Below are positions 25,272 through 33,708 of a stretch of 64,000 nt of DNA, piece after piece; positions within the stretch are counted from its first letter, which is position 1; each line of letters starts with the position of its first letter. The notes under the pieces are model-generated. The model did no database searches, was not told where the DNA came from, and saw only the letters and a list, made by a program, of their open reading frames with translations. Origin of the DNA: Anabaena sp. WA102 (GTDB taxonomy: Bacteria > Cyanobacteriota > Cyanobacteriia > Cyanobacteriales > Nostocaceae); the NCBI RefSeq assembly GCF_001277295.1, contig NZ_CP011456.1, positions 2,604,001 to 2,668,000 on the forward strand, in the 5' to 3' direction. The position numbers and the translations under genes are program-made.

Positions 25272-26396
25272 ATGACACAAACAGTAACACAAACAGTATC
25301 TTATCCCTCAAACCTTGAATCAATTAAAAAGCTAAAGTTTGCTGAAAATACTGAGTTTCGGACAACCTTAAACAGACGAATTGATGATTTTTTTCAAACC
25401 ACTGGACGGCAAAAACGAGACTGTCCCCAGATGTATTTGAAGACAGCTATTCTAGTCCTTGGTCTTATAACTATTTATGTATCTTTAGTTTTTTTAGCAC
25501 AAGAATGGTGGCAAGCTCTAAGTTTATCAATTTTACTTGGACTGTTCATGGATGGCATTGGTTTTAACCTTCAGCACGATGGTTCCCATAATGCCTATTC
25601 CAACATTCCTTGGGTGAATAAACTGATGGCTATGTCTATGGATGTGATTGGTTTTAGTTCCTATTATTGGAAGATGGGACATACTGTACTTCATCACAAA
25701 TATGTCAATTTAACAGGGTATGATCAAGACTTTGAGTTTGGTACTTTTGCTCGGAAAACACCCTTTCAGAAGTGGTTTCCTCATCATCGTTGGCAACATT
25801 ATTATATCTGGTTACTTTATGGGGTGTATGCTATTGAGTGGTCATTGATCCGTGATGTCAATAATTTATTAAGCAATAAAATAGACCATCTCGATTATCC
25901 TAGACCAAAAGGGATGGATCTAGTTATCTTTTGGCTAGGAAAGTTAATTTTTTTGACTTTTGCCTTCGGTATTCCCTTAATATTTCATTCAGTATGGAAT
26001 GTTTTATTGTGCTATGGAGTTGCAGTATTTAATATGGGTTTCTTCATGAATTGTATTTTTTTATTAGCACACGAAGTTGAAGAAGCAGAATTTCCTATGC
26101 CTTCAGAAGATACAATAATGGTAAAAAATGAATGGGCTATTCATCAAATTGAAACCAGTGTTAACTGTTCCTTTAATCCTTTTTTAAGTTGGTTCTGTGG
26201 TGGACTAAATTTTCAGATTGAGCATCATCTATTTCCGAAAATTTGTCATATAAATTATGCTTCTATAGCCCCTATTGTTGAAAAGACTTGTCAAGAATTT
26301 GGTGTAAAATATCAAACAAATAAATCACTTTTTGCTTCTTTATCATCACATTTTCGATTACTGCGCCGCCTTGGTAAACCAAGTCCAAATTTTTAA
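25272..26396 (+). CDS. Front-end type membrane fatty acid desaturase, copy A
   Basis: 374 residues from the ATG at 25272 (AAGGAG upstream; an in-frame TTG at 25263 is unlikely). His boxes: HDGSHNAY, HTVLHHKY and QIEHHLFP. The Gln in the third box is typical of front-end (delta-5/delta-6-like) desaturases; there is no cytochrome b5 domain. Hydrophobic spans at about 57-100 and 225-265. Nearly the same protein is encoded by the next gene, with the main differences in the region 183-255 and in the second box (HTVLHH against HNVLHH). Part of the lipid cluster; may act as desaturase or acetylenase. Confidence 0.9.
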   Translation: MTQTVTQTVSYPSNLESIKKLKFAENTEFRTTLNRRIDDFFQTTGRQKRDCPQMYLKTAILVLGLITIYVSLVFLAQEWWQALSLSILLGLFMDGIGFNLQHDGSHNAYSNIPWVNKLMAMSMDVIGFSSYYWKMGHTVLHHKYVNLTGYDQDFEFGTFARKTPFQKWFPHHRWQHYYIWLLYGVYAIEWSLIRDVNNLLSNKIDHLDYPRPKGMDLVIFWLGKLIFLTFAFGIPLIFHSVWNVLLCYGVAVFNMGFFMNCIFLLAHEVEEAEFPMPSEDTIMVKNEWAIHQIETSVNCSFNPFLSWFCGGLNFQIEHHLFPKICHINYASIAPIVEKTCQEFGVKYQTNKSLFASLSSHFRLLRRLGKPSPNF

Positions 26397-26497
26397 TTTA
26401 TTTGGCTAGGTTGGCTATTTATCTAAAATAACCAACTTACCAATTCTTTATTAACGTTTTTCTATCAAAAAAAAACAATAAAAAGGAGTTGAATCTC

Positions 26498-27622
26498 ATG
26501 ACACAAACAGTAACACAAACAGTATCTTATCCCTCAAACCTTGAATCAATTAAAAAGCTAAAGTTTGCTGAAAATACTGAGTTTCGAGCCACGTTAAACA
26601 GACGAGTTGAAGATTTTTTTAAAACCACTGGACGACAAAAACGAGACTGTCCCCAGATGTATTTGAAGACAGCTATTTTAGTTCTGGGTTTTATAGCTAT
26701 TTATGTATCTTTAGTTTTTTTAGCACAAGAATGGTGGCAAGCTCTAAGTTTATCAATTTTACTTGGACTGTTCATGGATGGCATTGTTTTTAACCTTCAG
26801 CACGATGGTTCCCATAATGCCTATTCCAACATTCCTTGGGTGAATAAACTGATGGCTATGTCCCTGGATGTGATTGGTTTTAGTTCCTATTATTGGAAGA
26901 TATTTCACAATGTACTTCATCACAACTATGTTAATATAACAGGGTATGATCAAGACTTTGAGTTTGGAACTTTGGCGAGAAAAACACCTTTTCAGAAGTG
27001 GTTTCCTCATCATCGTTGGCAACAATATTATATTTGGTTACTATATGGTGTGTACAGCATCGAGTGGTCATTAAGTTTTGATTTCGAGAGTTTTTTTAGC
27101 AATAAATTACGCCATGTAGATTATCCTAGACCCAGGGAAAGGGAGTTAGTTATCTTCATACTGGGAAAGACAATTTTTTTGAGTCTTGCTTTCGGTATTC
27201 CCTTAATGTTTCATTCCATTTGGAATATTTTATTGTGCTATACTGTGACACAATTAACATTAGGAATTGTGATGAGTTGCATCTTTTGGTTAGCCCACGA
27301 AGTTGAAGAAGCAGAATTTCCTATGCCTTCAGAAGATACAAGAATGGTAAAAAATGAATGGGCCATTCATCAAATTGAAACCAGTGTTAATTGTTCCTTT
27401 AATCCTTTTTTAAATTGGTTTTGTGGTGGACTAAATTTTCAGATTGAGCATCATCTATTTCCACAAATTTGTCATGTAAATTATGCTTATATAGCCCCTA
27501 TTGTTGAAAAAACTTGTCAAGAATTTGGTGTAAAATATCAAACAAACAAATCACTTTTTGCTTCTTTGTCATCACATTTTCGATTACTGCGTCGTCTTGG
27601 TAAATCAAGTTCAACTCTTTAA
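26498..27622 (+). CDS. Front-end type membrane fatty acid desaturase, copy B
   Basis: 374 residues, tandem paralogue of the preceding gene with the same leader (AAAAAGGAGTTGAATCTC) and N-terminus. His boxes HDGSHNAY, HNVLHHNY and QIEHHLFP. The ends are nearly identical to copy A while the centre has diverged (for example SFDFESFFSNKLRHVDYPRP), as if the flanks were still recombining and the centre had been selected for a different substrate or position. Together with the remnant at 25051, this was once an array of at least three copies. Confidence 0.9.
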   Translation: MTQTVTQTVSYPSNLESIKKLKFAENTEFRATLNRRVEDFFKTTGRQKRDCPQMYLKTAILVLGFIAIYVSLVFLAQEWWQALSLSILLGLFMDGIVFNLQHDGSHNAYSNIPWVNKLMAMSLDVIGFSSYYWKIFHNVLHHNYVNITGYDQDFEFGTLARKTPFQKWFPHHRWQQYYIWLLYGVYSIEWSLSFDFESFFSNKLRHVDYPRPRERELVIFILGKTIFLSLAFGIPLMFHSIWNILLCYTVTQLTLGIVMSCIFWLAHEVEEAEFPMPSEDTRMVKNEWAIHQIETSVNCSFNPFLNWFCGGLNFQIEHHLFPQICHVNYAYIAPIVEKTCQEFGVKYQTNKSLFASLSSHFRLLRRLGKSSSTL

Positions 27623-27744
27623 TTTACTTGGACAGGTTGGCTTTATTGTATTAGTTAAATAGCCAACCTACTATTATTACTCTTTCCTTGTCCATTATCT
27701 ATTATCTTTAGGACACAATTTAAAGAACAAATCGGTTTTAAACT

Positions 27745-28395
27745 ATGTTACATCCCTCTCATCAACTTCGCTTTATCAATCCAGTTATTGGTTATGGTGT
27801 CTTTGCTACTGAACCAATTCCCAAAGGAACAATTGTCGGATTTGTAGATTCTCTTGATATCAAGATTTTACCGAAAACTTATGAGCGTCTTAATGACAAA
27901 GTTAGAGCAATTATTGAGCATTTTGTTTATATTGACAAAGAAGGTGATGGAATCTTAGCTTGGGATAATGAAAAGTACATAAACCATAGTTGTGATTCTA
28001 ATGCCCTTGTTACTCCATATCATTTATCTATTGCTGCACATGATATTGCCAAAAATGAAGAAATAACTATAGACTATACCCTAAATGATGCCTATTTGGA
28101 TATTCATAAAGAGGGGGAAGGATTGTCTTGTCAGTGTGGCAGTCCCAACTGCCGAAAAATCATTAATAATCTTGATATTGACAGTTACTTGCCTATTTTC
28201 ATTTCTCGCTTAAATGAAGCATTAACTTGTTCACTTCAAGTTAAACAACCTCTTTTTGATTTTATGGATACTAAAGAGAAAAATGAATTAATTAAAGCTT
28301 TTCAGAATCATAGTGATTGTTCTAAAATTATGTTAGAGTTTCTCAAAAAGCGAAGCTCAAATTTTCATAAAAAATGGAACAGAATACTATCGTAA
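27745..28395 (+). CDS. SET-domain protein (putative lysine methyltransferase)
   Basis: 216 residues. SET-domain landmarks: GYGVFATEPIPKGTIV near the start, NHSCDSNA (the SAM/pseudoknot motif, about residues 86-93), EEITIDYT and a post-SET cysteine cluster SCQCGSPNCRK. Such proteins transfer methyl groups from SAM to lysine side chains. Why one lies in a lipid cluster is unknown: it could modify the carrier protein or an enzyme, or a ribosomal protein. It is on the same strand as the desaturases with a 120-bp gap. Confidence 0.85.
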   Translation: MLHPSHQLRFINPVIGYGVFATEPIPKGTIVGFVDSLDIKILPKTYERLNDKVRAIIEHFVYIDKEGDGILAWDNEKYINHSCDSNALVTPYHLSIAAHDIAKNEEITIDYTLNDAYLDIHKEGEGLSCQCGSPNCRKIINNLDIDSYLPIFISRLNEALTCSLQVKQPLFDFMDTKEKNELIKAFQNHSDCSKIMLEFLKKRSSNFHKKWNRILS

Positions 28396-28426
28396 AAAGT
28401 CTAATAAACCATTATTTTTGATTTTT

Positions 28427-29104
28427 ATGACTTTAAATTCCGATCCTCTTATCTTTAGATTTTTTAAGATGAGTGATACTGCTGACTCTGCTCAATTTGC
28501 GTCAAAAGAGTGGCCTGTTGCATCTATTTTAACAAACAAAACAAAAACAGTACTTTTGATGCATGGTTACTTGGAGTTATGCCGTTTATCGTCATCATAC
28601 ATGGAAGTTGCTTGCATCTCTAATAAAGTGGTAGGATTACTGGTTGGAAAAATTGAGACAGATTGCACTTTAAAAGCGAAAATAAAGTCCATTTTTTATT
28701 CTATAATAGTGTTAATAAAAGTCATTTCTGGGAAATATGGTAAATTATCTAAACCGTTATTGCTTGTAAAAAACTTGATTTCTACAGAGATAAAATCTCA
28801 ACAGAGTTCGCCGAAATCAGATGGAAAGATCGTACTTTTTATGGTCAATCCGGAGTATCGAGGCCAAGGAATTGGTAAAACTTTAATGGACAGATTTGTA
28901 GTAGTTGCCAAAGATAAACGAGTTAAACGGATATCTCTTTATACCGATCCCTTCAGCAACTGGCAATTTTACGAGAAATATGGCTTTACACGCTATAGTA
29001 CATTTAAGAATGATTTAGATTCATTCTTAAGAGGAGAAAATGTGAAAGGATTTATATATATTTTGGACATAAACAATACTCCGGACAGTTTTGATACGGA
29101 GTAA
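28427..29104 (+). CDS. GNAT-family acetyltransferase
   Basis: 225 residues from ATG 28427; a TTG at 28418 is possible. The acetyl-CoA loop is VNPEYRGQGIGKTLMDRFV in the second half, followed by LYTDPFSNWQFYEKYGFTR, typical of the GNAT C-terminus. The first ~130 residues are less conserved and include a hydrophobic segment (SIFYSIIVLIKVIS) that might contact a membrane or a lipid chain. It sits between the SET gene and the fusion exporter with short gaps, so is likely co-transcribed. Substrate unknown; N-acylation of an amine made from the aldehyde product would be one possibility. Confidence 0.8.
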   Translation: MTLNSDPLIFRFFKMSDTADSAQFASKEWPVASILTNKTKTVLLMHGYLELCRLSSSYMEVACISNKVVGLLVGKIETDCTLKAKIKSIFYSIIVLIKVISGKYGKLSKPLLLVKNLISTEIKSQQSSPKSDGKIVLFMVNPEYRGQGIGKTLMDRFVVVAKDKRVKRISLYTDPFSNWQFYEKYGFTRYSTFKNDLDSFLRGENVKGFIYILDINNTPDSFDTE

Positions 29105-29141
29105 TGACAAAATATTTGGAAGTTCTGAACAAAGGTAAATT

Positions 29142-31073
29142 ATGTTTTCCTCGCCCTTATATTTCCCTAACTTTCGTTGGCTGTGGTTAGGGCAAACTTT
29201 AATCTTGTCTGCTGCTAAATTTTGGATGGTTTCGTTAACATGGTTGGTACTCCAGAAAACAGCTTCAGGATTGGCTGTTGGTACTGTATTAGTGGCGGCG
29301 GCAATTCCACGAGCCTTGTTTATGTTGGTAGGTGGTGCAATCAGCGATCGTTGGTCACCTCGAAATGTCACTATCATTGGAGGTCTGATTAATACTGTTT
29401 TAATTGGAATTGCTACTGTTTTGCTAATATTAGATGGTTTTAATCTCATTGTTTTCATTGTAATTGCTGTTTTATTTGGATTGTTTGAGGCTATTTTATA
29501 CCCAGCGATTCTTGCCCTCTTGCCTCAATTGGTGAGAAAATCACAATTAGCAGAAGCTAACGCTTGGATACAGGGCAGTGAACAGTTTACCGAAGTCATC
29601 GGACCTGCTGGTGCGGGTTTTATGATTGGTGCGTTTGGATTAACCATTGCTTTTGCCATCAATACACTCATATTTGCCTTTGGTAGTTTGTTCATATACC
29701 TAGTGCGGACTCGTCGCCGTCAACCTCTGGCAACTGAACCAGAGAAACAAGCTTTAACAGGTGAGATTGTTTTAGGTTTAAAATATGCCTGGACACAGCC
29801 TGCTATCAGAATAAGTTTGCTACTTTTAGCAATGATTAATTTTGCAATGTTAGGTCCGATTATCATCGGCGTTGCAGCCTTAGTCAACGTAAAGTTTGGA
29901 GGTAATGCCACAACATTTGGTTATCTACAATCCGCTTACGGTATAGGTGCATTACTTGGTGTCTTAGTTGCCAGTCAAATGGGTGCAATTAAGAGTCTCA
30001 AAACCCCTCTTGTTTTACTGTGCTATGGTCTGGGTGCGGGACTAATAGCATTAGGATTTGTCCAGGACTTTTGGATAGCATCGGGAATAATTGCCTTAAT
30101 GGGAATAGGAGGTGGTACTGTCACTGTACTGGGCATGACTTGGCTGCAACAAAATACAGCCTCAAATATGCAGGGACGAATGATGGGACTGACAATGTTC
30201 GCTGCGGTAGCTCTTGATCCCTTCTCTCAAGGTGTTTCTGGAGTGTTAGTAGAATTCAGTTTGACGGGATTATTTGTAGCAGCTGGAGTCACAATGTTCC
30301 TCACTGCCATAGCTTCGTCAATCGGCCGCACTCATACAATTAAATCAGTTACTACTGATTCTTCATTCCCTGTTTCCGAACCTGTAATTTCAGTGCGTAA
30401 CCTGAATCATTATTTTGGATCAGGTATGCTACGTAAACAAGTATTATTTGACATTAATTTGGATATTCAACCTGGTGAAATTGTGATTATGACTGGACCT
30501 TCCGGTTCAGGTAAAACTACCCTTTTGACTTTAATGGGTGGTTTGCGTTCTGCTCAAGAAGGTAGTTTGAAAATTTTAGGACAGGAAATATGTGGAGCAA
30601 ATAAACAACACTTAACTAAATTGCGCCGTCAAATAGGTTATATTTTTCAGGCGCACAACCTGATGACCTTTTTAACTACCCAAGAAAATGTGCGGATGTC
30701 GTTGGAATTGCATGATGAATATCTAAATCATGATATCAACAACAAAGCGATCGCCATGTTAGAGGCTGTCGGTTTGGCAGATCGTATCAGTTACTACCCC
30801 GAAAATCTTTCTGGTGGACAAAAACAACGGGTAGCGATCGCTCGTGCTTTAGTCAGCCAGCCTAAAATTGTCTTAGCTGATGAACCTACCGCTGCACTTG
30901 ATAAAAAATCTGGCCGCGATGTTGTGGAATTGATGCAGAAACTTGCTAAAGAACAAGGCTGTACTATTTTGCTCGTTACCCACGATAACCGCATTTTGGA
31001 TATTGCTGACCGTATTATTTATATGGAAGACGGTCAGCTTAAAGATGTCAATATTAAGGCGAAGATACAGTAA
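29142..31073 (+). CDS. MFS exporter fused to a DevA-type ABC ATPase
   Basis: 643 residues in one uninterrupted frame. Residues 1 to about 395 form an EntS-like (MFS_3) permease with 10-12 helices and the conserved loop GGAISDRWSPRNV. Residues about 410-640 are a complete ABC ATPase: Walker A GPSGSGKTTLLTLMGG, signature ENLSGGQKQR, Walker B IVLADEPTAALD, LVTHDNR. The ATPase half is highly similar to DevA at 15591, many stretches being identical. MFS carriers use ion gradients, so a covalent ABC ATPase is very unusual. It may serve as the cluster's exporter, or its ATPase may also pair with DevC. Confidence 0.9.
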   Translation: MFSSPLYFPNFRWLWLGQTLILSAAKFWMVSLTWLVLQKTASGLAVGTVLVAAAIPRALFMLVGGAISDRWSPRNVTIIGGLINTVLIGIATVLLILDGFNLIVFIVIAVLFGLFEAILYPAILALLPQLVRKSQLAEANAWIQGSEQFTEVIGPAGAGFMIGAFGLTIAFAINTLIFAFGSLFIYLVRTRRRQPLATEPEKQALTGEIVLGLKYAWTQPAIRISLLLLAMINFAMLGPIIIGVAALVNVKFGGNATTFGYLQSAYGIGALLGVLVASQMGAIKSLKTPLVLLCYGLGAGLIALGFVQDFWIASGIIALMGIGGGTVTVLGMTWLQQNTASNMQGRMMGLTMFAAVALDPFSQGVSGVLVEFSLTGLFVAAGVTMFLTAIASSIGRTHTIKSVTTDSSFPVSEPVISVRNLNHYFGSGMLRKQVLFDINLDIQPGEIVIMTGPSGSGKTTLLTLMGGLRSAQEGSLKILGQEICGANKQHLTKLRRQIGYIFQAHNLMTFLTTQENVRMSLELHDEYLNHDINNKAIAMLEAVGLADRISYYPENLSGGQKQRVAIARALVSQPKIVLADEPTAALDKKSGRDVVELMQKLAKEQGCTILLVTHDNRILDIADRIIYMEDGQLKDVNIKAKIQ

Positions 31074-31105
31074 ACGAAGTATATTTAGTATTTGGGGATG
31101 ATTAG

Positions 31106-31795
31106 CTACTCCTTGTCCTGATATTTTTCATAATTATTGTCAGCCTGTTGATTATTTTTGACAGCACCCTTGCTAAATATCTTCTCTGTCCAGAGATAAG
31201 GAATTGGTAATAAAAACCAGACATATTCCCACCAACCTTGATCGATAATAGCAACTCCTATTGTTAATAAGGAAAACATCGGCTCTATCAAGATTTTCCA
31301 TCTTGTAGAAATAATAATTTCACTATTTAGATCATCGGCAATTAGTCGGTGTTTATAAGTCGCATAATTCCAGTTAATAAATGATATCAATCCAATGAAT
31401 GCAGTATTGACGCTAAAGCATATTTTCACAAGAGCATTTTCTGGAAAATAAATAACTAGGGTGTCAGAGTAAGGAATCAGAAATATTCCCATCAGATAAA
31501 GTAAATAGAGTGAAATATGAATCGTATCTGCTTGTTTGTAATATTTAAATTGCTTGATATGTTCTAGCCAGTAGAAACCAACAATCACAAATGCGATCGC
31601 GTAGCTAGTGAGTGGTTTTATTTGAGCTAGTAAAAATGCCACAATTTCTGAGTCTGTGGGCTGTTGCAGATTTTCAGGAAAATCAAGAGCTAAGAAGCAC
31701 TCTGCCATTGCCAGTGCGAATATAATATCAGCTATTCTCTGAAGGTGGACAATAGGCTCTTTCTGATCAGAATTATTGTTTTTATCTTCATTCAT
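31106..31795 (-). CDS. Putative TMEM175/DUF1211-like membrane protein
   Basis: 229 residues with about six hydrophobic spans (around 25-40, 58-80, 90-112, 118-140, 160-180, 185-200). The first helix RIADIIFALAMAECFLALDF resembles the opening helix of the TMEM175/DUF1211 potassium-channel family, although the RxxxFSD signature is not intact. It is convergent with the fusion exporter. The second copy of the TetR promoter/operator lies upstream of it, about 130 bp before its start, so the same TetR protein may control it. Family assignment is moderate. Confidence 0.6.
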   Translation of the reverse strand: MNEDKNNNSDQKEPIVHLQRIADIIFALAMAECFLALDFPENLQQPTDSEIVAFLLAQIKPLTSYAIAFVIVGFYWLEHIKQFKYYKQADTIHISLYLLYLMGIFLIPYSDTLVIYFPENALVKICFSVNTAFIGLISFINWNYATYKHRLIADDLNSEIIISTRWKILIEPMFSLLTIGVAIIDQGWWEYVWFLLPIPYLWTEKIFSKGAVKNNQQADNNYEKYQDKE

Positions 31796-31883
31796 TAGTC
31801 ATATCCAAAAGTGCAGGCTACTTTTAATTTGTACGTTGGGTCAAAGTAAACTTACGGTGGAAAATAAAATTCAAATAACAAGA

Positions 31884-31988
31884 ATTTCGGCATAACAGCT
31901 ATCGTTTCTATATCGAACGCTCGTTATATTAAATAATATAATAAACCTAAAGTGTTTGTCAAGATATTTTTGCAAATTCAGATATCCT
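31884..31988 (-). repeat. 105-bp TetR promoter region, copy 2
   Basis: Same orientation and length as 19519-19623, with about four substitutions. It includes the start ATGCCGAAA of a TetR-like frame, which here runs into a stop after 13 codons, so only the promoter and operator (31924-31941) survive. It could drive the TMEM175-like gene at 31795. Confidence 0.9.
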
Positions 31989-32074
31989 GCTGATTGCTCC
32001 GCGAACGCTCACGTTTCACAACCTAACCTACAAATTAAGGCTTTTTCCACTTTTTCAGCAAGCCCTAATTATAA

Positions 32075-33694
32075 TTAAAATGGTGTTTTTACCTGTAAGT
32101 GGAAGATTTTTTCTACATGAGGATGCTGAAACCTCAACTCTCTCGCGTGCAGATATAATCTATCAGTATCACTATGATAACCATAGAGTTTATCCCCCAA
32201 AATTGCCATTCCCAGTCCTCTTGTATCAGCAGCATGAACCCGTAATTGATGAGTCCGTCCAGTCAAAGGCACAAATTCAACACGGGTATAATCTCCTTCT
32301 CTGTTCATAACGCGGAAGTGAGTTAAACTAGGTTTACCTCGTGATAAATCCACTTCTTGATAAGGACGATGATCAGGATTTCCCCATAAAGGTAAATTAA
32401 TTTCACCTTCATTAATAGCTAGAGAACCTGTCAGCAAAGCTTCATAAACTTTAGATACTTGTCTTTTTTGGAATTGTTTACTTATTTGAGAATAAGTAAC
32501 TGGATCTTTAGCTATTAAGAGAATCCCGGAAGTATCTTGATCTAAACGATGTACCGCGATTATTTCTTGATTATATAGATGACGTAAACGACTGATTACA
32601 CTATCTTGATTATGAAAATAACGACCAGGAACAGATAATAGTCCTGATGATTTATTCACAGCAATTAGCCATTCATCTTCATAAATTATTTCTACTTGAT
32701 TTGGCTTTAATCCTGATAGCAAAAATCCCATTAATGGCTGACATCTTTCCAAACAAGCACCATAAAATTCTCCCTGTATTTTATCCTCTACAGTAGAATT
32801 ACCCCACCAAAATTCAGCCATTGCTAAAGGTTTTAGTTGATGAGTAGCTGCATAATGTAATAATTTAGGAGCGCAACATTCTCCTGTGCCAGTTGGTGTT
32901 CCTGTTGGTAATAATTGCTGTAGAGATAAAGATTGTCCTTGAAAATTAATTAAGCTATAAGCAGCGTGCATTTCTGTTTGTAAATGTCGGGATAGTTGTT
33001 TACGCTGTTGTTTTAGTACGGCAATTTTCTGATCTGCTGATGTTATAATTTTCTGTAAAGGTTGTAAAATTTCATTTTGACGACGTTTAAGATGGCGACG
33101 TTCAATTCCTTGTAGACGACTTTCTGTTTCCAATTGTTCCAGCGCAATTTTCAGAGATTCATCCGTGAGAGTTTGCCAAAATTCTTGACGTTGTGTCTGT
33201 CGTTGTAGTTTGCTACGATAATGGTGTAAACTAAGAGCCTGTAACTGTTGAGTATATTCAGCAGATAGAGTTTTATATTCTTCTCTTTCTGAAAGTTTCT
33301 CAAGGCTAATAATTTCTTGTTTAATGGCTTCTAACTTGGCTAAGGTCTGAGTTTCTAATAAAACCACTTCTTCCCTACCAGGAATTGGTGAAACCCAACC
33401 TTTAAGCATACTATTACCATTTAATAAACCGGAAAATGCTTTAATAACTCTTGGTTCACCATTGGGTAATTCAACTAACAAAATACCATACATTTTTCCC
33501 TCCTGGGAATAAAGATGATTTTGCTCAAGTTGTTGCATCAGATTATTAGCTATAGCTTCCGCTAAAGGGGTACGGGGTAATCTGAGTATTTCCCCTGTTT
33601 GGGGGCATTTTCCTTCATAGTAATAGTTAGGCTGTGCCGAAGTAATGATCAAATTAGATGAGATAAAATCTGAAAGCGGATGCAGGTAAATCAT
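32075..33694 (-). CDS. RluA-family pseudouridine synthase with long N-terminal extension
   Basis: 539 residues. The C-terminal ~215 residues are the catalytic domain converting uridine to pseudouridine in RNA: catalytic Asp in AVHRLDQDTSGILLIAK, then GRTHQLRVHAAD. The N-terminal ~320 residues include a long charged coiled coil (about 115-235, with ERRHLKRRQNE and ADQKIAVLKQQRKQL) and GECCAPKLLHYAA. This architecture occurs in cyanobacterial and other large RluA proteins; the N-terminal part probably selects the RNA. The target (rRNA or tRNA) is not evident. Divergent from the GUN4 gene, 14 bp apart. Confidence 0.88.
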   Translation of the reverse strand: MIYLHPLSDFISSNLIITSAQPNYYYEGKCPQTGEILRLPRTPLAEAIANNLMQQLEQNHLYSQEGKMYGILLVELPNGEPRVIKAFSGLLNGNSMLKGWVSPIPGREEVVLLETQTLAKLEAIKQEIISLEKLSEREEYKTLSAEYTQQLQALSLHHYRSKLQRQTQRQEFWQTLTDESLKIALEQLETESRLQGIERRHLKRRQNEILQPLQKIITSADQKIAVLKQQRKQLSRHLQTEMHAAYSLINFQGQSLSLQQLLPTGTPTGTGECCAPKLLHYAATHQLKPLAMAEFWWGNSTVEDKIQGEFYGACLERCQPLMGFLLSGLKPNQVEIIYEDEWLIAVNKSSGLLSVPGRYFHNQDSVISRLRHLYNQEIIAVHRLDQDTSGILLIAKDPVTYSQISKQFQKRQVSKVYEALLTGSLAINEGEINLPLWGNPDHRPYQEVDLSRGKPSLTHFRVMNREGDYTRVEFVPLTGRTHQLRVHAADTRGLGMAILGDKLYGYHSDTDRLYLHARELRFQHPHVEKIFHLQVKTPF

Positions 33695-33708
33695 AAAATA
33701 TATAGAGT

